DNA of 64,000 bases. It comes from Sulfopaludibacter sp963835555. GTDB taxonomy: Bacteria; Acidobacteriota; Terriglobia; Bryobacterales; Bryobacteraceae. The notes below the pieces were generated by a model. The model did not search any database, had not been told where the DNA came from, and saw only the letters and a program-made list of their open reading frames with translations. Shown in pieces: positions 27,021 to 35,442 of the stretch. Numbering within the stretch: position 1 is the stretch's first letter; every line of letters begins with the position of its first letter. The translations under genes were made by a program, and so were the position numbers. The DNA is taken from the NCBI GenBank assembly GCA_963835555.1, contig CAWIGC010000024.1:1-64000 (forward strand). Reading direction: 5' to 3'.

Positions 27021-27036
27021 CTTAACTATAGTTAAG
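27021..27036. promoter_or_regulatory. Perfect palindrome CTTAACTATAGTTAAG before mntH-usp
   Basis: A 16-bp perfect inverted repeat 5 bp upstream of the mntH start codon. AT-rich palindromes at this place are typical operators of DtxR/MntR/TroR-type metal repressors. Neither the regulator gene nor a known consensus for this genus is available here, so the regulator assignment is inference. Confidence 0.65.
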
Positions 27037-27107
27037 CAGGGACGAAACGGCAAGTCAATGCGGACGGCCGAGACGGCCCCTGTCTACGCCACCTTCTGGG
27101 GAACGGG

Positions 27108-28994
27108 CTACACGGCGCTGCGCATTCCGGCGCTGCGTAGGGCCTGTTTGATTTTTCGAGCCAGAGCGGTAGCCGTGTACGGCTTCTGCAGAAAGCCCGA
27201 CAAGCCCTTTCCCTGAAACCGTTTGAGCGCTTCTTCCTCGCTGAAACCGCTGGAGAGAAGCACCGGGATGTCCGCGCGGACCTGCCGCAGGCGGTCGAGC
27301 GCATCTTCGCCGGCCATCACCGGCATGGTCAAATCCAGGATCACTGCGGCGAAGGCGTCCGGCCGTGCGGCAAAAGCGTGCAGCGCTTCCTCTCCGTTCT
27401 GAGCCAGTTCGACGGTGTAGCCGCAGTGCTCGAGGGCGAATCTCGCCAGATTCCTCACCATGGCCTCGTCGTCCACTACCAGGAGGTTGCCAGATCCGCT
27501 TACATCGGTGGAATCTTCGGGACCGGCGCCGCTGCGCGGAGCCAGGGAACCCGGCAGCACTACCGTGATTTCCGTGCCGGTCCCCGGGGCCGATTCCACC
27601 GAGATGCTGCCGCGGTGCGTCCGGATGATCCCCAATACCGCCGCCAGACCAAGACCCCGCCCTGTGAACTTGGTGGTGAAGAACGGATCGAACATCTGCG
27701 TTTTGGTGGCTTCGTCCATCCCGCACCCGGTGTCCTTCACGATAAGTACCGCCTGAGACTCCTGGTCGGTCTCCCTCCGGCCGGTTTGAATCGTGACCGT
27801 GCCGGGCTGTTCGCCCACGGCTTCCGCGGCGTTGATCGCCAGGTTCATAATGAGTTGTTGCACCTGCGAGCGGTCGGCATCCACGTACAGCCCGCCGGAA
27901 TCGAGTTCCAGGCGCAGATCCACGGAGCGCGGAATGGAAGTGCGAATCAGGGGTACGATATCCGAGATTTGCTGCGACAGGTCTACCGCCTCGACAATGG
28001 TCCGCCCTTTCCCCGCGTACGCCAACATCTGGCCCACCAGCAGGGCGGCACGCTCGCCGGCGGCGATGATTTCGTCGATATGGACGCGCACCGCCTCGGG
28101 CTCACCGGGAACCTGCAGCGCCAGGCTGGCATTGCCCATGATGCCGGTCAACAGGTTATTGAAATCATGTGCCAGCCCGCCCGCCAATACGCCCAGACTC
28201 TCCAGTTTCTGGGTCTGCCGGAGTTGTTCCTCCATGCGCTTCTGCTCGCTGATATCGCGGCCAATCTGCGATGCGCCCACCACCCGGCCCGCTTCATCGT
28301 AGACCGGCGAAATGGTGAGCGAGACGGGAATCGGCTGGCCGCCTTTCCGCAGGCGGACGGTTTCGTAGTGTTTGACCCCGCCGCCCCCGCGAATCCTCTG
28401 GGCAAACCCGGCATCTTCCTGCACGCGGTCCGGCGGCACCAGCCGGGTCATGCTGCTTCCGATCATCTCCGCGCCGGTATAGCCGAAGATGCGCCCCGCG
28501 GCATCGTTCCAGCTCCGGATGACCCCGTCGAGGTCCGCGGACACAATCGCGTCTTCGGAGGATTCCACGATGGCGCGGAGTCGCGCGGAAACGGCCGTTT
28601 CCCGGCGCAGTTCCTCCAGCCGCTGCGATGCCAGCCGGGCATTCGCCTCCACTCTGGCCTGCTGTCGCCGTTGCAGTTCCACCACCCAGATCACGGTTGC
28701 GCAGATTAAAGCGTATCCGCCCACCGACACCGAGCCAAGGCTGCCCGGGAAGGGGCCCGATGCGCCGCCGAAGAAGTGGGTCGCGGCAACTCCGCCCAGG
28801 GTGGCGCTCAGGATGCCCGGCCCGATTCCGAGATAGCGGGCGCAGACGAGTACGGCTACTACAGTGAAGGCATAGGGAACCCGCTGATTGAGGAGCGGGT
28901 TGAGTGCAAACCGGACCAGCAGAGATGCGGCGGCGCAAGCCAGGGCGCCGCCGTATCGCGCCGGTAAGGACTTCCAGTTTGAGGGAAGCTGCAC
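27108..28994 (-). CDS. Hybrid PAS sensor histidine kinase with C-terminal receiver
   Basis: A 628-aa protein with three or four N-terminal membrane helices (about residues 10-100, DUF4118-like), one PAS domain (IVESSEDAIVSADLDGVI, about 140-260), a HisKA domain with GLAHDFNNLLTGIMGN (phospho-His near 281), an HATPase domain with DTGCGMD and GRGLGLAAV, and a receiver with VILDLTMPV carrying the acceptor Asp. The stop lies close to the mntH operator, but transcription is away from it. Signal unknown. Confidence 0.88.
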   Translation of the reverse strand: MQLPSNWKSLPARYGGALACAAASLLVRFALNPLLNQRVPYAFTVVAVLVCARYLGIGPGILSATLGGVAATHFFGGASGPFPGSLGSVSVGGYALICATVIWVVELQRRQQARVEANARLASQRLEELRRETAVSARLRAIVESSEDAIVSADLDGVIRSWNDAAGRIFGYTGAEMIGSSMTRLVPPDRVQEDAGFAQRIRGGGGVKHYETVRLRKGGQPIPVSLTISPVYDEAGRVVGASQIGRDISEQKRMEEQLRQTQKLESLGVLAGGLAHDFNNLLTGIMGNASLALQVPGEPEAVRVHIDEIIAAGERAALLVGQMLAYAGKGRTIVEAVDLSQQISDIVPLIRTSIPRSVDLRLELDSGGLYVDADRSQVQQLIMNLAINAAEAVGEQPGTVTIQTGRRETDQESQAVLIVKDTGCGMDEATKTQMFDPFFTTKFTGRGLGLAAVLGIIRTHRGSISVESAPGTGTEITVVLPGSLAPRSGAGPEDSTDVSGSGNLLVVDDEAMVRNLARFALEHCGYTVELAQNGEEALHAFAARPDAFAAVILDLTMPVMAGEDALDRLRQVRADIPVLLSSGFSEEEALKRFQGKGLSGFLQKPYTATALARKIKQALRSAGMRSAV

Positions 28995-29044
28995 ACTTAA
29001 CCTCCGCCTATCATAGCCGAAGGATTTTGATTATTCGCGATTCG

Positions 29045-29860
29045 CTAACTTTCGATAATAGGCGGCAGCGGAACCCGCAGGTGTCCGCGGAAGATCTCCG
29101 CGAAAGAAGCGATCACTTCGTCGTGCAACGCGGCGTTGTCGGCCAGCAAGGTCTCGGACGTGACTACGCTGTGCCCGGCTCCATGCATATCCGTCACCCG
29201 CCCCCCGGCCTCCTGCACCAGCAGGGTACCCGCCGCCATGTCCCACGGCTTAAGACCGAACTCCCAGAAGAAATCCAGCTTGCCCGAGGCCACATACGCC
29301 AGATCCAGCGCGGCCGATCCGGTGCGCCGCACCCCGTGGGATGCCATGGCGAGCTGGTAATAGAAGTGAATGTTGATATTGTGGTGACGCTTGCGGCTGG
29401 GGAATCCGGTAGATGCCAGGCTGTCGGCGATGCGCGGCGCCGCCGATACGTGAATCCGGCGGTTATTCAGATAAGCGCCCGCCCCGCGCTCGGCAGTAAA
29501 CATCTCCTGCCGCACCGGATCGAAAACCACGCCGGCCACGACTTCTCCGGCATGCGCCAGCCCCAGAGTGACATTGAAAAATGGAAAGGCATGGGCGAAG
29601 TTGGTGGTTCCATCCAGCGGATCGACGAACCAGCAGTATTCCGATCCGCTTTCCACGCCGCCGCCCTCTTCGGCCACAATGCCATGCGCCGGGAAGTACG
29701 AACGCAGACGTTCCACAATGAGCTTCTCCGAAGCGCGGTCCGCAGCCGTAACCAGATCGAATTCGCCTTTGGTTTCGAACGGCACGCGCCGCTCCAGATA
29801 GTTCGCCACCAGCGCGCCGGCTTCCCGCGCAATTTCTACCGCTGTTTCCAGATATTGCAT
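29045..29860 (-). CDS. Inositol monophosphatase family protein
   Basis: Mg2+-dependent phosphatase of 271 aa starting at MQYLETAVEIARE. Metal ligands are visible as AEEGG (about residues 67-71), FVDPLDGTTNF (about 81-91) and the C-terminal KPWDMAAG motif (WDxAAG). The family acts on inositol-1-phosphate, fructose-1,6-bisphosphate or PAP. It is the last gene of a run with the Hfq-like, VWFA and moaDE genes on the same strand. Confidence 0.88.
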   Translation of the reverse strand: MQYLETAVEIAREAGALVANYLERRVPFETKGEFDLVTAADRASEKLIVERLRSYFPAHGIVAEEGGGVESGSEYCWFVDPLDGTTNFAHAFPFFNVTLGLAHAGEVVAGVVFDPVRQEMFTAERGAGAYLNNRRIHVSAAPRIADSLASTGFPSRKRHHNINIHFYYQLAMASHGVRRTGSAALDLAYVASGKLDFFWEFGLKPWDMAAGTLLVQEAGGRVTDMHGAGHSVVTSETLLADNAALHDEVIASFAEIFRGHLRVPLPPIIES

Positions 29861-29880
29861 GAATCCGCGAGACCGGAGAG

Positions 29881-30120
29881 CTAGGCCTCTTCCTGAAGAT
29901 ACTTGATATCGTGCTTGAAAATGAACAAATTCGGCATTCCCGCGCGAGTCAGGCGGATGAAGGATTGATCGTAGTATTCGATCGTGCCGACCACTTCCTC
30001 GCCGTCTTCCATTTTGACGCGCACCGGCGTGGCGCTTTCGATCAGCCGCTTCAGATACTTGGCCTCTTCGAAGGTCTGCTCCGGAGCTCGTCCGGCTTTT
30101 CCCGCAGGCTGTATGCTCAA
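29881..30120 (-). CDS. hfq: Hfq-like Sm-fold RNA-binding protein
   Basis: About 79 aa from TTG 30120, placed five bases after the VWFA gene stop. Residues about 22-75 fit the Sm fold: YLKRLIESATPVRVKMEDGEEVVGTI as Sm1 and NLFIFKHDIKYL as Sm2, where Hfq normally has the YKHAIS motif. A longer start (ATG 30171) would overlap the upstream gene. It probably forms rings that bind small RNAs or A-rich mRNA. The HDIKYL variation is unlike proteobacterial Hfq and leaves some doubt. Confidence 0.6.
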   Translation of the reverse strand: MSIQPAGKAGRAPEQTFEEAKYLKRLIESATPVRVKMEDGEEVVGTIEYYDQSFIRLTRAGMPNLFIFKHDIKYLQEEA

Positions 30121-30125
30121 TGTAT

Positions 30126-31097
30126 TTACCGCTTCTTTCGTAGCTGGCCAGGACGTCCGGAATCCGGCCAATCGCCCGGCTTGCCGGAACCATCCTCAGC
30201 TTCCCCATAATAGCCGTTGCGCGCGGACACCTGCAATTCCGGGTTTTTGACCCCTACCTTCAGCGAATGGAAACGTTCCTTGGTGAGCGGCGCCGCTTGC
30301 GGGTAGAAGCCCATGTAATACTCGGTGCGCAGTTCGGAGATGATGTCGTCGAAAGCCTTATCCAGTTGTTTGCTGAGCGACGGCAAAAAGGTGCGCCCGC
30401 CGGTGCGCTCAGCCATGAAGGTGAGAGCGTTCTCGCCGCCGATGTTGCGCCCCGCATCGCTGGTGATGGGCATGACCACCAGCGGATAAATCACCGCATC
30501 GGCCAGTTGCGCCGCCTCCAGGGCCTGGTGAGAATCGTAGGAACTGGTGGTATTGCCTCCGTCGCTCACGATCACCATGACCTTGCGGCCCTGACGCGTC
30601 TCCAACTCGCCCGCCGCCAGGTAGATCGCGTCATACAGCGACGTGCCGGCCGACCCCGAGATCTTCCTGAGGCGCATGTCGAGCAGGGTGAAGTCGTGAG
30701 TAAACGGAGTGATGCGGGTTACGGTATCGTCGAATTTGAAGATCGATACGCGATCGTCCGGCTTGCCCTCCGCCAGCAGCGCCTTGAGGAACCGCGAGGC
30801 CGAGTCGGTCTCGAACTTCAGATCCTTAGCCGTGGAACCGCTGACGTCGATGAGCAGCGCGACCGAAAGCGGTTGGTCCGTCTGGCGCTCGAAAACGGAA
30901 ATCGCCTGCCGCGCGCCGTTGTCGTAGATCTCGAAATCGTCTTTCGTCAGCGCGCCTACCAGTTGGCCGGACTTGTTTTTCACCGTCGCGATGACGTGCA
31001 CCAGGCTGACATTCACCTTGAACGTAGCGGGTTGCTGGGCCGCCAGGGAGAGTGCCGCGATAACTCCCAGCAGGCAGCTATGGCGCCAGCGGAACAT
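30126..31097 (-). CDS. VWFA-related acidobacterial secreted protein
   Basis: A 323-aa protein with a signal peptide (about 1-20), an N-terminal beta domain (VSLVHVIATVKNKSG...LTKDDFEIYDNG) and a von Willebrand A domain with the metal-ion-dependent adhesion site DVSGSTAKD (about 89-97). This architecture corresponds to the acidobacterial VWFA family (TIGR03436). It is extracytoplasmic, and its partner ligand is unknown. The first 20 bp overlap the moaDE 3' end. Confidence 0.85.
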   Translation of the reverse strand: MFRWRHSCLLGVIAALSLAAQQPATFKVNVSLVHVIATVKNKSGQLVGALTKDDFEIYDNGARQAISVFERQTDQPLSVALLIDVSGSTAKDLKFETDSASRFLKALLAEGKPDDRVSIFKFDDTVTRITPFTHDFTLLDMRLRKISGSAGTSLYDAIYLAAGELETRQGRKVMVIVSDGGNTTSSYDSHQALEAAQLADAVIYPLVVMPITSDAGRNIGGENALTFMAERTGGRTFLPSLSKQLDKAFDDIISELRTEYYMGFYPQAAPLTKERFHSLKVGVKNPELQVSARNGYYGEAEDGSGKPGDWPDSGRPGQLRKKR

Positions 31098-31794
31098 GCT
31101 CGTCCCACTCTCCTTCTACCCAGACTTCGCCATCGATGAAGTGTTCTTTTTTCCAGATGGGGACCAGCTTCTTTAACCGGTCGATGCCCTCCAGCGCGGC
31201 TTCAAACGCCGCCCGGCGGTGCTCCGCGGTAACGATCACCACCACGCTGGTTTCGCCTACCAGCATACGGCCCAACCGGTGCACCATCGAAACTCGGGCG
31301 ACCTGGTGGGCGGCGGCAATTTCCTGTCCGAGTTTGGCCATGGTCTTCAGAGCCATGGATTCGTAACATTCGTAATCCAGAAATAGAGTGGGACGGCCCT
31401 TGGTGTGGTTGCGGACCGTGCCTTCGAAGGTGACGACAGCCCCTTCGGCCCCGGTCAGCATGCGCGCGATCAGGGCATGGGTATCAATGGCGTGGCGGGT
31501 AAGCGCATAATGGTTGCCGCCGATCGTAATTTCCGGCAGTTCCGGGCCCGCGCCGCCGGAAACGGGCGGCAAAAAGGCGATCTCGTCGCCCTCCTCCACC
31601 TTGGCCTCCAGCTCTGCGAACTCCTGATTGCGGGCCACCACAATACTGCGCGAAATCTCCCGCAAGCGAGGATATTGGGTAGCGTACCTCTCGAATACGT
31701 GGCGAAGGTCGGTGCCTTCGGCAAACTCGGCATCCTCCGCCGATCGCCCGACCACTTCTTTGAGCATGCCGAAAAACAGTATGCGCGCGTGCAT
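31078..31794 (-). CDS. moaDE: MoaD-MoaE fusion (molybdopterin synthase)
   Basis: Both molybdopterin synthase subunits in one 238-aa chain. Residues 1-81 are MoaD, ending in PPVSGG (Gly80-Gly81), which is normally the free thiocarboxylated C-terminus. From about residue 88 follows MoaE with FEGTVRNHTKGRPT, LDYECYESMA and WKKEHFIDGEVW. The fusion implies cleavage after Gly81, as reported for mycobacterial MoaX, or an altered mechanism. It leads an operon with the VWFA, Hfq-like and IMPase genes. Confidence 0.88.
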   Translation of the reverse strand: MHARILFFGMLKEVVGRSAEDAEFAEGTDLRHVFERYATQYPRLREISRSIVVARNQEFAELEAKVEEGDEIAFLPPVSGGAGPELPEITIGGNHYALTRHAIDTHALIARMLTGAEGAVVTFEGTVRNHTKGRPTLFLDYECYESMALKTMAKLGQEIAAAHQVARVSMVHRLGRMLVGETSVVVIVTAEHRRAAFEAALEGIDRLKKLVPIWKKEHFIDGEVWVEGEWDEHVPLAP

Positions 31795-31875
31795 TTTGGG
31801 GGTGCGACTTTCAGTCTAACAGACGCAGGTGAACGGTAAGGCGTTGCAACACGTTACAATGCTTTTTCCCCTTCT

Positions 31876-32280
31876 ATGAAACCGTCCACAGAAACCCGAC
31901 TACGCGTACGCTACGCCGAAACCGACCAGATGGGCGTGGTGTACTACTCCAATTACCTGGTATGGATGGAGGTAGGGCGGGTGGAGTTATGCAAGGTGTG
32001 CGGGTTCAATTACCGCGATATGGAGCGGGAAGATGGAATCTTCCTGGCGGTGGCCGAAGCGAATTGCCGGTATCGCTCCCCGGCGCGCTTTGACGATGAA
32101 GTGATCGTGCGGACGTGGATCGAGGATGCCAATACCCGCATCGTGATCTTCCACTATGAGATGAGACTCGCCGAAAGCGACCGGATTCTGGCAACCGGCT
32201 CTACCCGCCACGTGTTCGTATCCGGAGAAATGCAGCGCGTGCGCCTGCCCGAGAAATATCACCCCCTATTCGGCATTTAA
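31876..32280 (+). CDS. ybgC: YbgC-type acyl-CoA thioesterase
   Basis: Hot-dog fold thioesterase of 134 aa with the motif RYAETDQMGVVYYSNYLVWMEVGR (about residues 10-33), in which the Asp is catalytic, and later RFDDEVIVRTWIE. The family is linked with the Tol-Pal system or phospholipid metabolism. Here no tol gene is adjacent. It is convergent with the hemerythrin gene, with a 4-bp overlap. Confidence 0.88.
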   Translation: MKPSTETRLRVRYAETDQMGVVYYSNYLVWMEVGRVELCKVCGFNYRDMEREDGIFLAVAEANCRYRSPARFDDEVIVRTWIEDANTRIVIFHYEMRLAESDRILATGSTRHVFVSGEMQRVRLPEKYHPLFGI

Positions 32281-32672
32281 GCCGCCTTTTCGATAAACGG
32301 AACGTATTTCATATCGCTTTCCTGGATGTGGCCCACCAGCCAGCCCTTGAGAAATTGTAGAAGCTGTACCGTGATGGTGGCTTGTCCGGACTGAAATTTT
32401 GTCTGAAAATCCCGGACTTGCCGGGCCAATGCCTCATGTTGCACCTTGTGAGCCGCCAGGTGCGGATATTTGTACAACTGCATCAGGCGCTCTTCATGGG
32501 CGAAATGGCTTTCGGTATATTTCATCAGCCGGTCCAGAATCGGCCCCACTGACGCTTTGCCGTTGCCGGCCAGCATCGCATCGTGCAGCCTGGCGGCCGT
32601 CTGAAAGAGAATCTGGTGTTGGGCATCGATGCTTCCAACGCCGGTTATGTAGCTCTTTTGCCATTCGAACAT
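32277..32672 (-). CDS. Bacteriohemerythrin
   Basis: Non-heme di-iron O2-binding protein of 131 aa from ATG 32672 (MFEWQKSYITGVGSIDAQH). The iron ligands are in place: IDAQHQILF, the HFAHEERLM helix, HLAAHKVQH and the C-terminal GHIQESDMKY. It is cytosolic, for O2 sensing, storage or delivery. Three extra residues are possible from ATG 32681. Confidence 0.93.
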   Translation of the reverse strand: MFEWQKSYITGVGSIDAQHQILFQTAARLHDAMLAGNGKASVGPILDRLMKYTESHFAHEERLMQLYKYPHLAAHKVQHEALARQVRDFQTKFQSGQATITVQLLQFLKGWLVGHIQESDMKYVPFIEKAA

Positions 32673-32725
32673 GCCTACCATATCGGCAAGAAGGGTTTCG
32701 GCCTTTAGCGCGGTAACATTGAGTT

Positions 32726-33915
32726 ATGCGCATCCTTCTATTCAGCGGTAAAGGAGGCGTTGGCAAAACCAGTCTGGCCGCCGCTACCGGCCTGCAGCTT
32801 TCCCGCCTGGGTTACCGGACCCTGGTCATGAGCGTGGACCCGGCTCACAGCCTGGCCGACGCGTTCGATCTGGAAACCGAACTGTTTCACGGCAAAGACC
32901 GGCGATCCATACCCTATCGACGAACGCCTGGCGATCCACGAAGTGAACATTCAGAAGGAGATCAAACGCCACTGGCGGGAGATCTCTTCCTACGTCATCA
33001 GCGTGCTCCGCACCACCGGCATCAACGACGTGGAGGCCGAAGAACTGGCCATTCTTCCCGGCATGGAAGAACTCAGCGCCATGATGTACGTGAACCAGTT
33101 CCGCCGCGAGGGGCGCTACGACGTCATCGTGCTGGATTGCGCGCCCACCGCCGAATCCATGCGTTTTGTCAGCATGCCGACCACGCTCGAGTGGTACATG
33201 AAGCACATCTTCCCGTTCCAGCGCGGCATTCTCAAGGCCGTCCGCCCGCTGGCCAACCGGGTCTCGCCGGTCGAACTGCCCACCGACAACTACTTCGCCA
33301 ACATCCAGGATCTGTTCGGGAAACTGGACGGGATCGGCGAACTGCTGGAAGATCCCCGGGTCACCAGCGTGCGTCTGGTGACCAACCCCGAGCGCATGGT
33401 GCTGCGGGAGACCCAGCGCGCCTTCGTCTACTTTTCACTGCACGGCCTGACGGTGGATGGCGTGATCGTGAACCGCGTGCTTCCAGGCAGCGTTACCGAC
33501 GCCTATTTCCAGGAGTGGCGCGCTTCCCAGGCCAAAATCCTCGAAGAAATCGAGGCCTATTTCGCGCCCGTGCGCGGTAAAGCGCGTGCCTCTGTTCACG
33601 CATGAAGTGCTGGGCCGGGAACGCCTGGACGAGCTGTCGCGGAGTTTGTACGCGGAAAAGGAAGACCCCGCCGCCGTGACGCGCACCGAAGCTCCCTACA
33701 GCTTCAACAAGCAGGACGGCCACTACGAAGTGAAACTGCTGCTGCCGTTCGCCGTGAAGGGCGAAGTGGGACTGTTCAAGAAAGGCGACGAACTGGTGGT
33801 GGAGGTGGGCACGCTGCGCCGTCACATCGGGTTGCCGACTTCCATGGCCGGGCTTACGCCCAGCCGCGCAAAGTTGGACAATAGAATATTGACCGTGGAG
33901 TTAAGGGAGGTTTGA
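32726..33915 (+). CDS. arsA: ArsA-type ATPase with C-terminal HSP20-like domain, two frameshifts
   Basis: Read in three frames, the gene encodes one 395-residue ArsA/GET3-family ATPase. P-loop SGKGGVGKTS lies at residues 7-16, then DPAHSLADAF. After an extra base near 32894-32897 come IDERLAIHEVNIQKEIKRHW, the switch region LDCAPTAESMRF and ANRVSPVELPTD. After a second extra base near 33574-33577 come VPLFTHEVLGRERLDEL and an ArsA_HSP20 domain (about 33690-33915). With a single ATPase domain it is more like chlorosome-type ArsA than arsenite pumps. Without the indels it is intact. Confidence 0.8.
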
Positions 33916-33916
33916 C

Positions 33917-34150
33917 ATGCCAGAGAACCAGGAGAACGAAGACCAGGCCGCCCACCGGCACGGCCCCGGCTGCTTCTTTTGCGCCACGGCGCTACCGGTG
34001 GTGGAAAAGCTCTGGTCGGATGCGACCAAGGATCACTTTCGCACTTCGAGGATCGAGTTCCTCAAGGGCATGCGCAGCCTGATCGACGACCGGATCGAAC
34101 GCCTCAGCCGCGAAGAGCCCGGCAAAGGCACCCACGTCACCGTGGAATAG
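33917..34150 (+). CDS. Small CxxC protein coupled to arsA
   Basis: A 77-aa acidic protein starting one base after the arsA stop, so translationally coupled. The N-terminus is His-rich (HRHGPG) and is followed by CFFC (Cys19, Cys22); the C-terminal half is one amphipathic helix (FLKGMRSLIDDRIERLSREE). The same pair recurs in my memory of acidobacterial arsA loci, but I know no function. Metal binding or a client-adaptor role is a guess. Confidence 0.65.
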   Translation: MPENQENEDQAAHRHGPGCFFCATALPVVEKLWSDATKDHFRTSRIEFLKGMRSLIDDRIERLSREEPGKGTHVTVE

Positions 34151-34439
34151 GCGGCGTTACCCTTCGTTCGGAACCGCCGACGGCAATTCGTTGTGGTAGG
34201 TTCCCGATAACGCTTAATCTTCGATACAGCGTTCCTTGTCCGGGATGGCATCGTCGAGTGAGCGGACGACAGCCGTGGAAGCCGGGTCAGCCTTCTGATA
34301 ACCAAACCACGTGGGTGGCCGCACGACAAGTATTTTGGCGCGCCGCAGGCGGCTGATCAGGTCCCAGCCTAGATACCTTTCAACCAGCGATTGACACTCC
34401 TTCGTCAAGCGCCAACGGCGATGCGGAACATGGACAGGG

Positions 34440-34880
34440 CAAACGCCAGATACCGCGGCTGGCAGCGGGCAACGGAACTGGCCGCGGTGCGCACTATCAG
34501 TTGTCAACGATCCAAAAGACACGCCGGGCGTCGTTGTAGGGAGGGCGAGTCATGACTTGCTCAACCAGGCGATCAAAGGGTGCGATACCAGTGCTGGGTT
34601 TCGCAGCGGCCAAAGACACGGGCACGATGAACGTCGAGAGCTGCGAGATAGGCCCAGGCTCCGCAACGACCATACTCATGTTCGACGCGCATCGGGCGCT
34701 TCGGCGCGGCAGGCACGAGTTGGATGCTTGCGCCGCCGGGCCTGGATGCTGGTCTTCTCGTCGGCCGAGATGACGAATTCATCACTTTTGAGGGTTTCGC
34801 TTCCCACCCGCAGGGAGAAGATTGAGAATGCGACGTCCGTGAGGACGAACGGGGACGCGGGGAAGATCCACGATGTACCA
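34440..34880 (-). pseudogene. IS630-family transposase remnant
   Basis: On the minus strand, pieces of an IS630 transposase appear in three frames: SADEKTSIQARRR-like (first DDE Asp, near 34775-34740), PKRPMRVEHEYGRCGAWAYLAALDVHRARVFG (34715-34620), TGIAPFDRLVEQVMTRPPYNDARRVFWIVDN (34590-34500; second Asp). At least two frameshifts are needed. The N-terminal and C-terminal parts and both IS ends are missing. Confidence 0.6.
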
Positions 34881-34952
34881 AGGCGATTGGCGTCTTATGG
34901 AGCCACCGTTAACAGAGTCGGCCTAGAAGACCCATTGCATGACAGCTCCTTA

Positions 34953-35191
34953 GCAGCGTCCACAAGCAACGAATTGCCTCTGATCGGTGTGACGCTCAGG
35001 ACATGTCCGTCCTTCCCTATCACCGTGTCCAATCGAACGGCACCCTGAATTCTTCTCTTCCTGGCGGCAATGGGATAAGCGGGTTCGACCCGCGAAACGG
35101 GCGCTACTGAGCAGAAGATTCGAGAGGGCTGATCGGATGCTGATGCAGAAAGCCACAGAAAAAAGCAGAGTGAAACTATCGTTCGAAGCAT
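34953..35191 (-). pseudogene. TonB C-terminal-domain protein fragment
   Basis: From ATG 35191 the frame encodes a signal-like hydrophobic start (LRTIVSLCFFLWLSASA) and a TonB-type segment with VEPAYPIAARKRRIQGAVRLDTVIGKDG and GNSLLVDAAKEL. The family continues with a terminal strand, but here similarity stops near 34953 and unrelated sequence follows. Confidence 0.55.
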
Positions 35192-35442
35192 AAGCTGGCG
35201 CACCTCTGAGACCAGAGAGAAAGACACCGGAGAATTCTCGCTTGTTCCCGCGCAGACAAGCGACCGTCAACAGCCAAATCTGGGGTGATGGTATGTTCAA
35301 GGGCGATATAGGAGCTGTTTTCCAATGATTATTGAAAACGGCGTTACCCCTTCGATCAACCAAGATTGTTCGCACGTCACGCGCCGCTCCTTGCAAGGGC
35401 ATCTCTGGCCGTCTTCCAGACTACGGACGAACGTATTGGGCC

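Larger units (their letters stand above)
34151..35442. other. Decayed intergenic region with IS630 and TonB remnants
   Basis: No intact gene is seen in 1.3 kb. It contains an IS630-type transposase remnant and a truncated TonB-like gene (both given separately), and the rest has no recognisable coding sequence. GGCGTTACCCTTCG at 34153 and GGCGTTACCCCTTCG at 35341 are near-identical direct copies that frame the patch. Confidence 0.6.

Noticed and set aside
31840..31875. Imperfect dyad GTTGCAACACGTTACAAT before ybgC as an operator.
   Set aside because: Too short and imperfect, and no regulator link can be given.
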